This document shows, piece by piece, positions 17,564 to 26,117 of a DNA stretch of 64,000 nucleotides. The position numbers were made by a program, and so were the translations under genes. The DNA is taken from positions 2,315,385 to 2,379,384 of the forward strand of contig NZ_CP069798.1 in the NCBI RefSeq assembly GCF_016894345.1, written 5' to 3'. Position 1 is the stretch's first letter, and every line of letters begins with the position of its first letter. Origin of the DNA: Paralysiella testudinis (GTDB lineage: Bacteria > Pseudomonadota > Gammaproteobacteria > Burkholderiales > Neisseriaceae). A model generated the notes under the pieces. That model ran no database searches. It saw only the letters and a program-made list of their open reading frames with translations, and was not told where the DNA came from.

Positions 17564-18280
17564 ATGAAAATAACCCATGCGGCGGCATGCCTGAGCGCAC
17601 TTGCAATCGCCACTGCCGCACAGGCGGCGCCGTTGGTGCGGATTTTTGAATTAAGCGTCCATCCCGCTGAGCAAGCGGCGTTTGCAAACGTGGGCATAGA
17701 CAATTTAAGCACCTCGATACGCAATGAGCCGGGCACGCTGGCAATGTATGCGGCGCAACGCACAGACAGGCCGTCTGAACATATCGTGGTGGAAATTTAT
17801 CGAGATGAAGCGGCCTATCGAATCCACGCCGATTCGCCGCAGTTCAAACGCTTTGCCGAAGTGGCGAAAAATGCGCTTGCCGGGCGCAAAATGTGGGAAA
17901 CCGAGCCGCAATTTTTGATGGAAAAACCGACCGCACTTTATGCCATCAACAATCAGCGCTTAAAAATCAATCTGGCGGAAATCACCGTCAAGCCCGAGCA
18001 CAATGCGGCGTTTCGCAAGATTGTGATGGATGAAATGCGGCAATCCATGGCGCAAGAACGCGGTGTGTTGGCGATGTATGCCGTTACGCTGAAAAATGCG
18101 CCGAACGAATGGCGCTTTTTCGAGATTTATGCCGATGAAAACGTCTACCTTGCCCACCGCCAAACCCCGCACTTTCAAGGCTGCCTGAAAGCCACCGCCG
18201 AGATGGTGCGCGCTAGAAAAGTGATTGAGCTGCAAGGCGGCACGCTGGTGAACCAAGGCGGTTTGCGGTTTGATGATTAG
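17564..18280 (+). CDS. Exported protein with two antibiotic-biosynthesis-monooxygenase (ABM) domains
   Basis: A 238-aa product with a signal peptide (cleavage near AQAA, residues 19-22), followed by two ABM-like ferredoxin folds (about 23-110 and 125-215). Each has the phrase G-x-LAMYA and an E-x-Y-x-D/E-E strand (VEIYRDEAAY; FEIYADENVYL). ABM domains act as small oxygenases or as heme or quinone binders; the exact reaction here is unknown. AGGAG precedes the ATG. It is first in a run of redox genes under the divergent LysR. It carries one AG-type DUS (17768-17779) and one AGGCTGCCTGAA. Confidence 0.72.
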   Translation: MKITHAAACLSALAIATAAQAAPLVRIFELSVHPAEQAAFANVGIDNLSTSIRNEPGTLAMYAAQRTDRPSEHIVVEIYRDEAAYRIHADSPQFKRFAEVAKNALAGRKMWETEPQFLMEKPTALYAINNQRLKINLAEITVKPEHNAAFRKIVMDEMRQSMAQERGVLAMYAVTLKNAPNEWRFFEIYADENVYLAHRQTPHFQGCLKATAEMVRARKVIELQGGTLVNQGGLRFDD

Positions 18281-18346
18281 ATTTCAGGAAAGAATGAATT
18301 CGCTGATTACTAGCTTATTTTGTAGAGTTGATATTAAGAGAATAAT

Positions 18347-18898
18347 ATGAAAAACGTATTGATTATTTCGGGCCATCCCGATCTGGCGCAATCTGTTGCC
18401 AACCAAACCATTTTAAACGTGCTGGCCGAGCAGCTGCCGCAAGCCGAAATCCGCAAACTGGATGCGCTGTATCCCGACTATCAAATCGATGTGGCGGCCG
18501 AGCAGGCGGCGATTTTGCAAGCGGATATTATTGTGTGGCAGTTTCCGTTTTACTGGTATGCCATGCCGGCGTTGATGAAAAAATATCTGGACGATGTGTT
18601 TCTGCACGGCTTTGCCCACGGCTCGACCGCCAAAATCGCCGGCAAAAAGCTGCTGCTTTCTTTCACCACCGGCGCGCCCAAAATGCTGTATGCCAAAGAT
18701 GCGCTGATGCAGCACGATGTGGAAGACTATCTGGCGGCTTTTGAAAGCACCGCCGCTTTGTGCGGATTGGCGCTGCTGCCGCCCATGTATTTGAACGGCG
18801 TGAGCTATGTCGGGCGCGACGAAGCCGCTGTTCTCCGCCAGCAGGCAGAAGCAAAAGCCTATGCCCAGCGTTTGGTGTCGGTAATTCAATCGCAGTAA
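18347..18898 (+). CDS. Flavodoxin-fold NAD(P)H oxidoreductase (KefF/MdaB-like)
   Basis: A cytoplasmic FMN- or FAD-dependent quinone reductase of 183 aa. N-terminal VLIISGHPDLAQSVAN is the flavin phosphate loop, followed by WQFPFYWYAMPALMKKYLDDVF, split by a short gap from GKKLLLSFTTGAP, all typical of the family. It probably reduces quinones by two electrons. It lies 66 bp after the ABM gene and 9 bp before the YciI-like gene, so the genes probably form one unit. Confidence 0.8.
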   Translation: MKNVLIISGHPDLAQSVANQTILNVLAEQLPQAEIRKLDALYPDYQIDVAAEQAAILQADIIVWQFPFYWYAMPALMKKYLDDVFLHGFAHGSTAKIAGKKLLLSFTTGAPKMLYAKDALMQHDVEDYLAAFESTAALCGLALLPPMYLNGVSYVGRDEAAVLRQQAEAKAYAQRLVSVIQSQ

Positions 18899-18907
18899 GG
18901 AAAGAGC

Positions 18908-19207
18908 ATGTATCTGATTAATATCGAACTTCACCCGAGTGCCGCCCCACAAGCCGAGCAAGACGAGATATTGAACCAACATCGTACTTGGTTTGCCAAG
19001 CATTTTGAGCAAGGGCAATTTTTAATTTTGGGGCCGTTTTTGGACAAAGCGCGTGCAGGCGTGATTATCGCCCAAGCCGAAAGCCGTGCCGAATTGGACG
19101 CCATTTTGGCAACCGATGTGTATTACCCTGATTTGGCACATTATGAAATCCGTGAATTTAAAGCGGCTATGGTGGCAAACCACATTCAACAATTTCAAAG
19201 CAAATAG
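18908..19207 (+). CDS. YciI-like (YCII-related) protein
   Basis: A 99-aa dimeric alpha/beta-barrel type protein. The pattern HRTWFAKHFEQGQFLILGPF with a central His and later ATDVYYPDLAHYEIREF fits the YCII family, in which a conserved His-Asp pair lies in a putative active site. The function in bacteria is mostly unknown. AGGAAAGAG precedes the ATG. The gene lies between a quinone reductase and an aldo-keto reductase. Confidence 0.72.
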   Translation: MYLINIELHPSAAPQAEQDEILNQHRTWFAKHFEQGQFLILGPFLDKARAGVIIAQAESRAELDAILATDVYYPDLAHYEIREFKAAMVANHIQQFQSK

Positions 19208-19213
19208 GAGCAG

Positions 19214-20164
19214 ATGATGAACAACTTACCTAAAATTGCGCTGGGCACTTGGTCTTGGGGCGCGGGCTTTGCCGGCGGCGACCAAGTATTCGGCAACCAT
19301 TTAAGCAATGAGCAAATGCAGCAGGTTTTTGATGCCGCCATCGAACACGGCTTAACCCTGTGGGACACCGCCGCCGTATACGGCATGGGCAGCTCGGAAA
19401 CCGCACTTGGCGCACAAATCCGCCGCTATCCGCGCGAAAGCCTGCAAATTTCGACCAAGTTCACACCGAATATCGCCAACACCGAATCCGCCACGCCGGT
19501 GGCCGATATGTTTAACGAGAGCTGCGCACGCCTCGGCACCGATTATGTCGATTTTTACTGGGTGCACAACCCGACCGATGTGAATGCCTGGACCCGCCAA
19601 TTCGTGCCTTTGCTCAAAAGCGGCAAAATCAAGCGTTTCGGCGTATCCAACCACAATTTGGAACAAATCAAATTGGTGAACGCCACGCTGGCCAAAGAAG
19701 GCTGCCAAATTTCCGCCGTGCAAAACCACTTCAGCCTGCTTTACCGCTCTTCCGAACAAGCCGGCATTCTGGACTACTGCAAGGCAAACGGCATCACTTT
19801 TTTTGCCTATATGGTGCTGGAACAAGGCGCATTATCCGGCCGCTATAACACACAAAACCCTTTGCCCGCAGGCAGCGGACGCGGCGAAACCTACAACAAA
19901 GTGCTGCCGCAACTGGAAGCGCTCACCAACACAATGGCTGAAATCGGCAAACCATACCATGCTTCCGCCGCGCAAATCGCCATTGCCTACGCGCTGGCCA
20001 AAGGCACTTTGCCGCTGATCGGCGCCACCAAACCGCATCATGTGTTGGACGCGGCCAAAGCCGCTGAAATTGGATTGAGCGCAGCAGAAGTGGCGCAACT
20101 GGAAGCTTTGGCAACCGCCACCGGCATCGACACCAAAGGCGCTTGGGAACAGCCGATGGCATAA
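19214..20164 (+). CDS. Aldo-keto reductase
   Basis: An NADPH-dependent carbonyl reductase with a TIM-barrel fold, 316 aa. The catalytic tetrad is visible as Asp (WDTAAVYG), Tyr (same motif), Lys (ISTKF) and His (WVHNP). The motif IKRFGVSNHNLEQI and the C-terminal LPLIGATKPHHV fit NADPH binding. Two ATGs (19214, 19217) follow AGGAG; the second has better spacing. It closes the redox operon started by the ABM gene, consistent with detoxification of reactive carbonyls and quinones. The substrate is unknown. Confidence 0.85.
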   Translation: MMNNLPKIALGTWSWGAGFAGGDQVFGNHLSNEQMQQVFDAAIEHGLTLWDTAAVYGMGSSETALGAQIRRYPRESLQISTKFTPNIANTESATPVADMFNESCARLGTDYVDFYWVHNPTDVNAWTRQFVPLLKSGKIKRFGVSNHNLEQIKLVNATLAKEGCQISAVQNHFSLLYRSSEQAGILDYCKANGITFFAYMVLEQGALSGRYNTQNPLPAGSGRGETYNKVLPQLEALTNTMAEIGKPYHASAAQIAIAYALAKGTLPLIGATKPHHVLDAAKAAEIGLSAAEVAQLEALATATGIDTKGAWEQPMA

Positions 20165-20251
20165 CGGCAAAGGCCGCTTCCGCTCTTAGGGGCGGAATTG
20201 CCGTCTGTATATAGTGTCTTCAGTCCGCCGCCTTGTATCACTTTTTTATTT

Positions 20252-20355
20252 ATACCAATTCTACAAAATAACCTAACTGCGTTGGCTCGCCTTGCCGTAC
20301 TAGGTGTACTGCCTGCGGCTCGCCGCCTTGTTATCTTATTTTGTAGAATTGGTAT
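20252..20355. mobile_element. 104-bp MITE with IS630-like ends
   Basis: A perfect 20-bp terminal inverted repeat (20252-20271 with 20336-20355; ATACCAATTCTACAAAATAA) encloses a GC-rich core. The first 11 bases of the ends match the ends of the IS630-family element at 29681-30804. The core resembles the inside of Correia repeats (GCGTTGGCTCGCCTTG, then GTACTGCCTGCGG). It lies between the aldo-keto reductase and the lysR at 20434. A second, inverted copy is at 22649-22752. Confidence 0.82.
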
Positions 20356-20407
20356 TATTTCACTATAAATCTTTTGATTGGCTGAAGTCGGAAGATGATG
20401 TGAAAAC

Positions 20408-20440
20408 AGGCCGTCTGAACGCAAAGTGCGGTTTCAGACG
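20408..20440. terminator. AG-DUS inverted pair
   Basis: AGGCCGTCTGAA (20408-20419) faces TTCAGACGG (20432-20440) over a 12-nt loop, giving a terminator-like hairpin at the convergent ends of the redox operon and lysR. It uses the Neisseria AG-DUS dialect, unlike the core regions of the window. Confidence 0.55.
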
Positions 20441-21300
20441 GTTGTTTGACTCAAGCAGACTGCCAGAAAAGCCTGAATCAGGCTGGAAGGGTGGCGGTGG
20501 GCAGGATAAATCGCGCTGACGAGATAGCCGGGTTGAACAAAATCCGGCAGCACTTCCACTAAGCCGAAATCGCGAATCAAGCGGTCGGCTATATAATCAG
20601 GCAATTGGAAAATCATCTGCCCTTTTTGCGCGGCGTGGGCAAGGGCGTAGCTGTCGTTTGAGCTGAAATGATACGGTATCGACACGCTTTGTCCGTCGAA
20701 GTGCCATTGCATGTTTTTTTGTCCGTTGCGCGCCCAGCCAGCACACGGAAATTTCAGCAAATCGGCAGGCGTGGCGGGTATGCCCCGCTCGGCCAGTAGT
20801 GCGGGCGCCGTCACCAGTTTGGCGTGCATCTGCATCAGCGGGCGGGCGATTACGCTGTCGGTGTGCAAATCGCCAATCCGAAACGCCACATCAATGCCGT
20901 CTTCCACCAAATCCAATACCCGATCGGTGACTTGGCAATGCACTTCCACCTGCGGATATTGTTGCTGAAATTTGTCAACCCTATCCCAAACCGGCTCCAA
21001 TCCGGGCGACGTGGAAAGTCGCAATTTCCCGCTTAACGGCTGCTGTTTGTCTGCCAACAGCCGCTGTGCCTGCGCCAATTGATCGAGACTCAGATGCACC
21101 TCTTCATATAGACGCTGGCCCAGCATGGTCGGCTTCACCCCGCTTTTAAAGCGGTCGAATAACTGCATGTTCAAATCTTGTTCCAACGCAGCAATCCGAC
21201 GGCTGACCGTTGCCACCGGCACGCCCGAGCGCTCGCCCGCCGCTGAAAAACTGCCCGCCTGCACCACTGTTGTAAACAAGCGCAAATTGTTTAAGTCCAT
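20434..21300 (-). CDS. LysR-family transcriptional regulator
   Basis: A 288-aa regulator. The helix-turn-helix at about residues 17-45 (GSFSAAGERSGVPVATVSRR, then IAALE) is followed by a CrgA/AaeR-like effector domain. It is divergent from the nitronate monooxygenase gene, 105 bp away, and probably regulates it. The stop lies within the AG-DUS hairpin. Confidence 0.87.
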   Translation of the reverse strand: MDLNNLRLFTTVVQAGSFSAAGERSGVPVATVSRRIAALEQDLNMQLFDRFKSGVKPTMLGQRLYEEVHLSLDQLAQAQRLLADKQQPLSGKLRLSTSPGLEPVWDRVDKFQQQYPQVEVHCQVTDRVLDLVEDGIDVAFRIGDLHTDSVIARPLMQMHAKLVTAPALLAERGIPATPADLLKFPCAGWARNGQKNMQWHFDGQSVSIPYHFSSNDSYALAHAAQKGQMIFQLPDYIADRLIRDFGLVEVLPDFVQPGYLVSAIYPAHRHPSSLIQAFLAVCLSQTTV

Positions 21301-21405
21301 TTTAAATTCTCATTTATGGAAAGATAACTCTTATTTTAACGGCTTTTATTTTGTTTTTCGAGAAATTATACTGGTTGCACTTTAAAATTTTAGCGAGGCA
21401 ACACC

Positions 21406-22437
21406 ATGAAAACCAACCGCATCACCGAAAACCGCATCACCAAAATCTTAGGCATCCGATATCCCATCGTACAAGGCCCGATGAGCTGGCTGACCGACGC
21501 ACGTTTTGTGGCCGCAGTGAGCAACGCCGGCGGCCTCGGCATCCTCGGTCCGCACGCCGGGCTGATGAAATCCGCCAAAACCCGGCATGACATCATCGAG
21601 GCCATGCGCAACGAAATCCGTAAAACCAAGGCGCTAACCGACAAGCCTTTCAGCATGCCGGTAATCGTGTCTCACGATTTTAGCCTGATCGGTGATATGG
21701 TCGATTTGATTATCGAAGAAGCGCTGCCAATTGCCTTTATCAACGGCATTGATGGCTTTGACTATGCGCCGATGATGGCGAAATTCAAAGCCGCCGGTGT
21801 CAAAATCCTATTCCGTTCGGCTACCCCTACCGTGGGAAATGCCCGCCATGCCGAGCAACTCGGCGTCGACGTTTTGGTTGCTACCGGCTTTGACGAAGGC
21901 GGCACCGTGCCCGAACGCGTTATCGGCACCTTCTCCATCGTGCCGCAAATCGTTGATGCAGTGGATATCCCGGTGATGGCTGCCGGCGGCATCGCCGATG
22001 TGCGCGGTGTGCGGGCGAGTTTTGCCCTTGGCGCAGAAGGCGTGTTTGCCGGCAGCGTATTCCTGCCGACCATTGAAAACCGCACGGCTGAAAACGTCAA
22101 ACAGATGATTGTAAACAGCAGCGCGCAAGATTTACTGCTATACCGCACCCAGCCCGCCTATTACCGCTCGCTGCCGACCGCACTGGCGCACAAACTGGTG
22201 GAAATGGACGCCCAAGGCGCCAGCCGCGACGAACTGCTCGCAGCCTCCAAAGGCGGCTACGGCATGCGCGTTGCCATGCTCGAAGGCCGGGTGGACGAGG
22301 GCTATATCTCGGTCGGCAACGGCATCAGCTATATTCATGAAATCCGCAGCGTTAAAGATGTGGTGGAAGATTTGATGCAGGATTTTGTGGTTATCGAAAA
22401 AAACGCATACCATGATGCAGCGGCAAATGCTGCCTGA
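21406..22437 (+). CDS. Nitronate monooxygenase family protein
   Basis: An FMN-dependent TIM-barrel oxygenase of 343 aa. The N-terminus GIRYPIVQGPMSW is followed by VSNAGGLGILGP. The later GFDEGGTVPE, PVMAAGGIADVRG and ALGAEGVFAGSVFL match the 2-nitropropane dioxygenase/NMO family (FMN-phosphate site). It would oxidise alkyl nitronates such as propionate-3-nitronate, or act as a related oxidoreductase. The divergent LysR suggests inducible expression. Confidence 0.82.
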   Translation: MKTNRITENRITKILGIRYPIVQGPMSWLTDARFVAAVSNAGGLGILGPHAGLMKSAKTRHDIIEAMRNEIRKTKALTDKPFSMPVIVSHDFSLIGDMVDLIIEEALPIAFINGIDGFDYAPMMAKFKAAGVKILFRSATPTVGNARHAEQLGVDVLVATGFDEGGTVPERVIGTFSIVPQIVDAVDIPVMAAGGIADVRGVRASFALGAEGVFAGSVFLPTIENRTAENVKQMIVNSSAQDLLLYRTQPAYYRSLPTALAHKLVEMDAQGASRDELLAASKGGYGMRVAMLEGRVDEGYISVGNGISYIHEIRSVKDVVEDLMQDFVVIEKNAYHDAAANAA

Positions 22438-22968
22438 GTGTATTGAATAAGAAAGTCTGCCGGCACAAGCGGCATAAGTGTATGTTTGGAATATCAATGC
22501 CGGCCGGCAATCATTCCATGTATTGCAGTGCCCCAGCTGCCTTTAAGCGGTTTTTTATTGGGCTGAGGCTGCCTGAAACCGCTCTTTATCCCAACAACAA
22601 CCGCTCTTTCAAAATATCCCCCGGCAAATCAAACACCAGCCTTACCTAATACCAATTCGAAAAAATAAGATAACAAGGCGGCGAGCCGCAGACAGTACAC
22701 CTAGTACGGCTAGGCGAGCCAACACAGTTAGGTTGTTTTTTCGAATTGGTATAAGGCAGGCGATGGTTTGCCTTTCAGCACGGTAAGCAGTTTGTTTGCA
22801 TACTGTTGCTCATCAATTTCGCCTGGTATTGGGGCTGGCCACGATTCAGTTTTAAATATAAATCGGATGCCCCGGGCATTCTAATCTGCCTCGCCAAGCT
22901 CCACCCGCTGCGAAATATCCCGCAGATTGGAATAAGTTTCCACCAAGCGCGGGATGTCGTGCTTTGAA
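22438..22968. other. 531-bp gene-free region with a MITE and a coding remnant
   Basis: This region holds one AGGCTGCCTGAA uptake sequence (near 22565), a MITE at 22649-22752, and on the minus strand at about 22755-22880 a short open stretch (reads KTESWPAPIPGEIDEQQYAN). That stretch looks like the tail of a lost gene, and the MITE now supplies its stop. No intact gene is visible. Confidence 0.4.
22649..22752. mobile_element. Second 104-bp MITE with IS630-like ends
   Basis: It has the same length and core as the element at 20252-20355, in the opposite orientation. Its ends (ATACCAATTCGAAAAAA) are perfect inverted repeats over 17 bp and differ from the first copy at a few positions in both ends together, which suggests paired conversion or separate lineages. 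Confidence 0.82.
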
Positions 22969-23943
22969 TCAAACATGCCGGCTGTAAGGCTCGGATGTAA
23001 AGCATTTGCGCCATTGCGTCGGGCTGATTTGGTGTTTGTTTTTAAACTGCTGGCGAAACAGGGTGCTGGAGGCAAAACCGCATTTTTCGGCGATTTCTTC
23101 AATGCTTGAATCGGTGCTTTCTAATAAGTCCCGCCCTTTTTGCAGTCTGATTTCAATCAGCCATCGGGCAAACGATAGGCCGGTGGCATGGCGGAAATGG
23201 CGGGTGAAGGTGCTGCGGCTCATGGAAAGTTGCTTGGCCAAATCGTCGATATGGTGCGGCCGGGTGAGGTTTTCGCGCAGGTAATCCAGCAGTTGGTTCA
23301 TATTCTCATGCGCGGTTTTGCGCGGGAGGGGTTGCTCGATAAATTGTGCCTGCCCGCCCTCTCGGTGCGGGGCGCTCACAAATAATCTTGCCAGTTTGTT
23401 GGCGGTTTTGATGCCGTAGATGTTACGCACGATTGCCAAACAGCAGTCCATCGCCGCTGCCGTGCCGGCGGAGGTGATGATGTTGCCGTCTTCAACATAA
23501 AGCAAATTGATGTCGAGGGCGATATGCGGGAACTTCGCCCGAAAATCGGCTTCGCCCGCCCAATGCGTTGCCGCCCGTTTGCCGTTTAATAACCCCGCAT
23601 AAGCCAGCGCGTAAGTGCCGAAACATAAGCCGACAATGGTTTTGCCGTTTTGGTCGGCTTGATTGAGTGCGTTAATCAGGCTTTGCGTGGGCGGCTCATT
23701 TAAATCTGTCCAGCCCGGCATGATGATAATGTCGGCGTGTTCCAGTAGTTCCAGCCCGCCGTCGGCTTTAATCTGCGCAAGGGGATTGGGGGTTTTCTGC
23801 CATTGAACCATGCGCAAATCAAATAATTTCCGCCCGTCAAGGTCGGTTGAAAACACCATGTACGGCACGGCAATATGAAACAGGCTGAAATCGGGATACA
23901 GCAATAATGCCACCACGGGCGGGGCGGATGGGTGTTTGGGCAT
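22969..23943 (-). CDS. GlxA-type AraC-family regulator with DJ-1/PfpI domain
   Basis: A 324-aa regulator. The N-terminal class I glutamine-amidotransferase-like/DJ-1 domain (about residues 8-190) has the nucleophile-elbow phrase VGLCFGTYALAYAGLL. The C-terminal AraC domain (about 215-315) has a helix-turn-helix pair (DDLAKQLSMSRSTFTRHFR; IEEIAEKCGFASSTLFRQQF). The ligand is unknown. It is divergent from an exported metallo-hydrolase gene across 117 bp and probably regulates it. Confidence 0.87.
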   Translation of the reverse strand: MPKHPSAPPVVALLLYPDFSLFHIAVPYMVFSTDLDGRKLFDLRMVQWQKTPNPLAQIKADGGLELLEHADIIIMPGWTDLNEPPTQSLINALNQADQNGKTIVGLCFGTYALAYAGLLNGKRAATHWAGEADFRAKFPHIALDINLLYVEDGNIITSAGTAAAMDCCLAIVRNIYGIKTANKLARLFVSAPHREGGQAQFIEQPLPRKTAHENMNQLLDYLRENLTRPHHIDDLAKQLSMSRSTFTRHFRHATGLSFARWLIEIRLQKGRDLLESTDSSIEEIAEKCGFASSTLFRQQFKNKHQISPTQWRKCFTSEPYSRHV

Positions 23944-24060
23944 GGTTTGTCCTTGGCAAACATTTTGACCCGATTTTTGCGTTTTATGGTGTAAAAGTCA
24001 ATTTTTTTGCGGCTTAAAACCCTGCATAATGCCCACTTCAACAATCATTTGGAGAAGATT

Positions 24061-24921
24061 ATGCGATTTAAAACATTGGCTTTAGGCTTGTTGTCGACAT
24101 TGTTCGGCTTAACGGCTTCCCTCAGTGCACATGCCGAGGTGAAATATGAACACATCCGAAATGCAACGGCGAAAATCCATTATGGCGCCACCACTTTTCT
24201 GGTTGACCCGTATCTTGCCGATAAAGGCGCTTATCCCGGCTTTGAGGGCACTGTCAACAGCGAACAGCGCAATCCCTTAATCAATATGGGCAAGCCGATT
24301 GGCGAGGTGATTCAAGGTATTGATGCGGTGATTGTCACCCACACCCACCCCGACCATTGGGACGAGGCGGCGCAGAAAGCCTTGCCGAAAAACATTCCCA
24401 TTTTTGCGCAAAATGCGGGCGATGCCGCCATCATCCGCAGCCAAGGCTTTAAAGATGTGCGTGTACTTGGCAAGCGCACCGAATTTAAAGGTGTATGGCT
24501 CAGCAAAACCGGCGGGCAGCACGGCACCGACCAAATGTACAGCATACCTGCATTGGCAGAACTAGCAGGGGACGCCATGGGCGTGGTGCTGGAAAATCCG
24601 CAAGAAAAAACCCTGTATATCGTGGGCGATACGGTTTGGAATGAACAGGTTGATTATGCCTTGAACCGTTATAAACCGCAGATTGTGGTGATGAATACGG
24701 GCGATGCCAAATTAACGGGTTTTAAAGAGGGCATTATCATGGGCTTGAATGATGTCGCCACCATGAGCAAAGCCGCGCCTGCCGCCGACATCATCACCGT
24801 GCATATGGATGCGGTCAACCATACAACGGTAAGCACAAAACAGATGCGCGATTTTGTCAAACAGCAAAAATTAAAACGGGTTTTTGTGCCGCATACGGCG
24901 CAAGTGCTGACATTTGAATAA
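24061..24921 (+). CDS. Exported metallo-beta-lactamase-fold hydrolase
   Basis: A 286-aa protein with a signal peptide (residues 1-22, SAHA before the cleavage). The MBL-fold metal motif HTHPDHWD gives HxHxDH; further ligands are likely His in the GGQHG loop, Asp in IVGDTVWN and a C-terminal His (VPHTAQ). The fold is closest to the UlaG-like group, so a lactonase or phosphodiesterase-like activity in the periplasm is possible. GGAGA precedes ATG 24061. No beta-lactamase role should be assumed. Confidence 0.75.
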   Translation: MRFKTLALGLLSTLFGLTASLSAHAEVKYEHIRNATAKIHYGATTFLVDPYLADKGAYPGFEGTVNSEQRNPLINMGKPIGEVIQGIDAVIVTHTHPDHWDEAAQKALPKNIPIFAQNAGDAAIIRSQGFKDVRVLGKRTEFKGVWLSKTGGQHGTDQMYSIPALAELAGDAMGVVLENPQEKTLYIVGDTVWNEQVDYALNRYKPQIVVMNTGDAKLTGFKEGIIMGLNDVATMSKAAPAADIITVHMDAVNHTTVSTKQMRDFVKQQKLKRVFVPHTAQVLTFE

Positions 24922-24996
24922 GCTGAGATGCAAATCGTCCGAACCGCACTTTAAAATGAACGTGCGAAGTGAACGTGCGGTTCGGATTGCATGATT

Positions 24997-25065
24997 TATA
25001 TAGCAAAGAAAATAAATCATACAGGGCGGCGGGGCAAAGGCAGTACACAGGCGGTTGTGAACAAT
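24997..25065. repeat. Partial Correia-like repeat end
   Basis: TATAGCAAAGAAAATAAATC followed by ATACAGGGCGGCGGGGCAAA and GGCAGTACAC resembles one end and part of the core of a Correia-type element. The opposite end is absent. The same end type occurs at 50140-50160 and, back-to-back, at 57949-57981. Confidence 0.5.
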
Positions 25066-25133
25066 ATCTGAAATAGGCTGCCTGAAAACATAGATGTGTT
25101 TAACATTCAACGCATCAAAGCCACTTTCAAAAT

Positions 25134-25172
25134 AAAGGCCGTCTGAAACCTTAAAACTTTCAGACGGCCTTT
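25134..25172. terminator. AG-DUS pair terminator
   Basis: AAAGGCCGTCTGAAA (25134-25148) and its perfect complement (25158-25172) form a 15-bp stem with T-rich flanks, directly after the truncated lysR stop. The dialect is AGGCCGTCTGAA, not the AGGCTGCCTGAA form used around core genes. Confidence 0.8.
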
Positions 25173-25770
25173 ACTCACATCCGGCCATCACATCGCGCAG
25201 CCAGCGCTGCACCGGGTCGCGGTGGTGGCGTTCGTGCCAGGCCATCACTTTATTGTAGCCTTCAATTGCCAGCGGCGGCGCCAGCACGGCAAGTTTGTCG
25301 TCGGCTTGCAGCAGATGGTCGGGCACCACGGCCGCCCAATCGCTTTGGCGCAAAATATCCGGCACCAGCAAAAAATTGTTTACCGACATCACCACATTGC
25401 GGCGGCGGCCGAGTGCGCTTAGGGCGGCGTCGGTGGCGCCGGCAAATGCGCCGCCGAAATACGATACCAACACATAATCAAGCGCACAAAATGCGTCTAA
25501 ATCCCATGTTTGCTGCAACACCGGATGATCTTGGCGCACCACGCAGACATAGCGTTCGTGGTGCAGATGGCGGCTGTGCAGATGCTCGGGCACGGCTTTG
25601 TCGCTCATCACCGCCATATCCAGCCCGCCTTGTTCCAGCAAGGCGGCCACATCGCGCCCCTGTATCGAGAAAAACGAGGTTTTGATGCGCGGGGCAAGCC
25701 GGCGCAGGCGCAGGGCAAACGGAATACCGAGGCTGCGGGTGCCGTTGTCGGTGGCGCCGATGTTGACGGT
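25171..25770 (-). pseudogene. Truncated LysR-family regulator (effector domain only)
   Basis: The frame reads through IGATDNGTRSLGIPFALRLR and DVAALLEQGGLDMAVM to DPVQRWLRDVMAG, the LysR substrate-binding domain from about its first strand to its end. There is no helix-turn-helix; just upstream of about 25770 the frame meets a stop and the similarity ends. The missing part would lie where an IS5-like MITE (25817-25973) now sits about 45 bp away, so insertion and deletion probably destroyed it. Confidence 0.78.
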
Positions 25771-25816
25771 TAGGCATCTTGTTATTCAAACCCGAAAACG
25801 GCACAATGCAATCTAG

Positions 25817-25973
25817 GGTCTGTTCACATTTCATCGCATGGTCCTATTTTGGCTTAAAAGCCCGCTTTCTGCGTTGGAAATGCGCGCAAGGTGTTCAACC
25901 TTGCTGTGCTTTTCGCCTTGAACGCAGACTTTTCTGCTCAAAATCTGCTGCACGGCTAAAATGTGAACAGACC
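25817..25973. mobile_element. 157-bp MITE with IS5-like ends and CTAG target duplication
   Basis: Ends GGTCTGTTCACATTT are inverted repeats (25817-25831 and 25959-25973). Both sides are flanked by CTAG (25813-25816 and 25974-25977). The first 12 bases match the ends of the IS5-family element at 54380-55252, which also duplicates CTAG. No ORF of note lies inside. It is a probable non-autonomous derivative. Confidence 0.82.
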
Positions 25974-26117
25974 CTAGTGGCACACTAAAATCAAGACAAG
26001 GCGGCTAGATTAGTTTTCGTGTGTTACGATAAAAGATCATGGGCAGGCATCAAGCGCTTGTCGCATAAATTTCTGACCGGTAACGGTTTGTTTGATGAAA
26101 TACTGTGGAGCAACATC

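Noticed and set aside
22755..22880. Possible gene tail KTESWPAPIPGE...KGKPSPA on minus strand
   Set aside because: Only about 36 codons between a stop and a MITE; no family recognised, so it is noted within the gap entry, not as a gene.
24061..24921. Beta-lactamase call for the MBL-fold protein
   Set aside because: The MBL fold is shared by many hydrolases; the sequence is closer to the UlaG-like group and lacks features of class B enzymes.
25478..25834. 118-aa minus-strand ORF beginning in the MITE
   Set aside because: It is out of frame with the LysR relic and partly MITE sequence; no similarity is seen.
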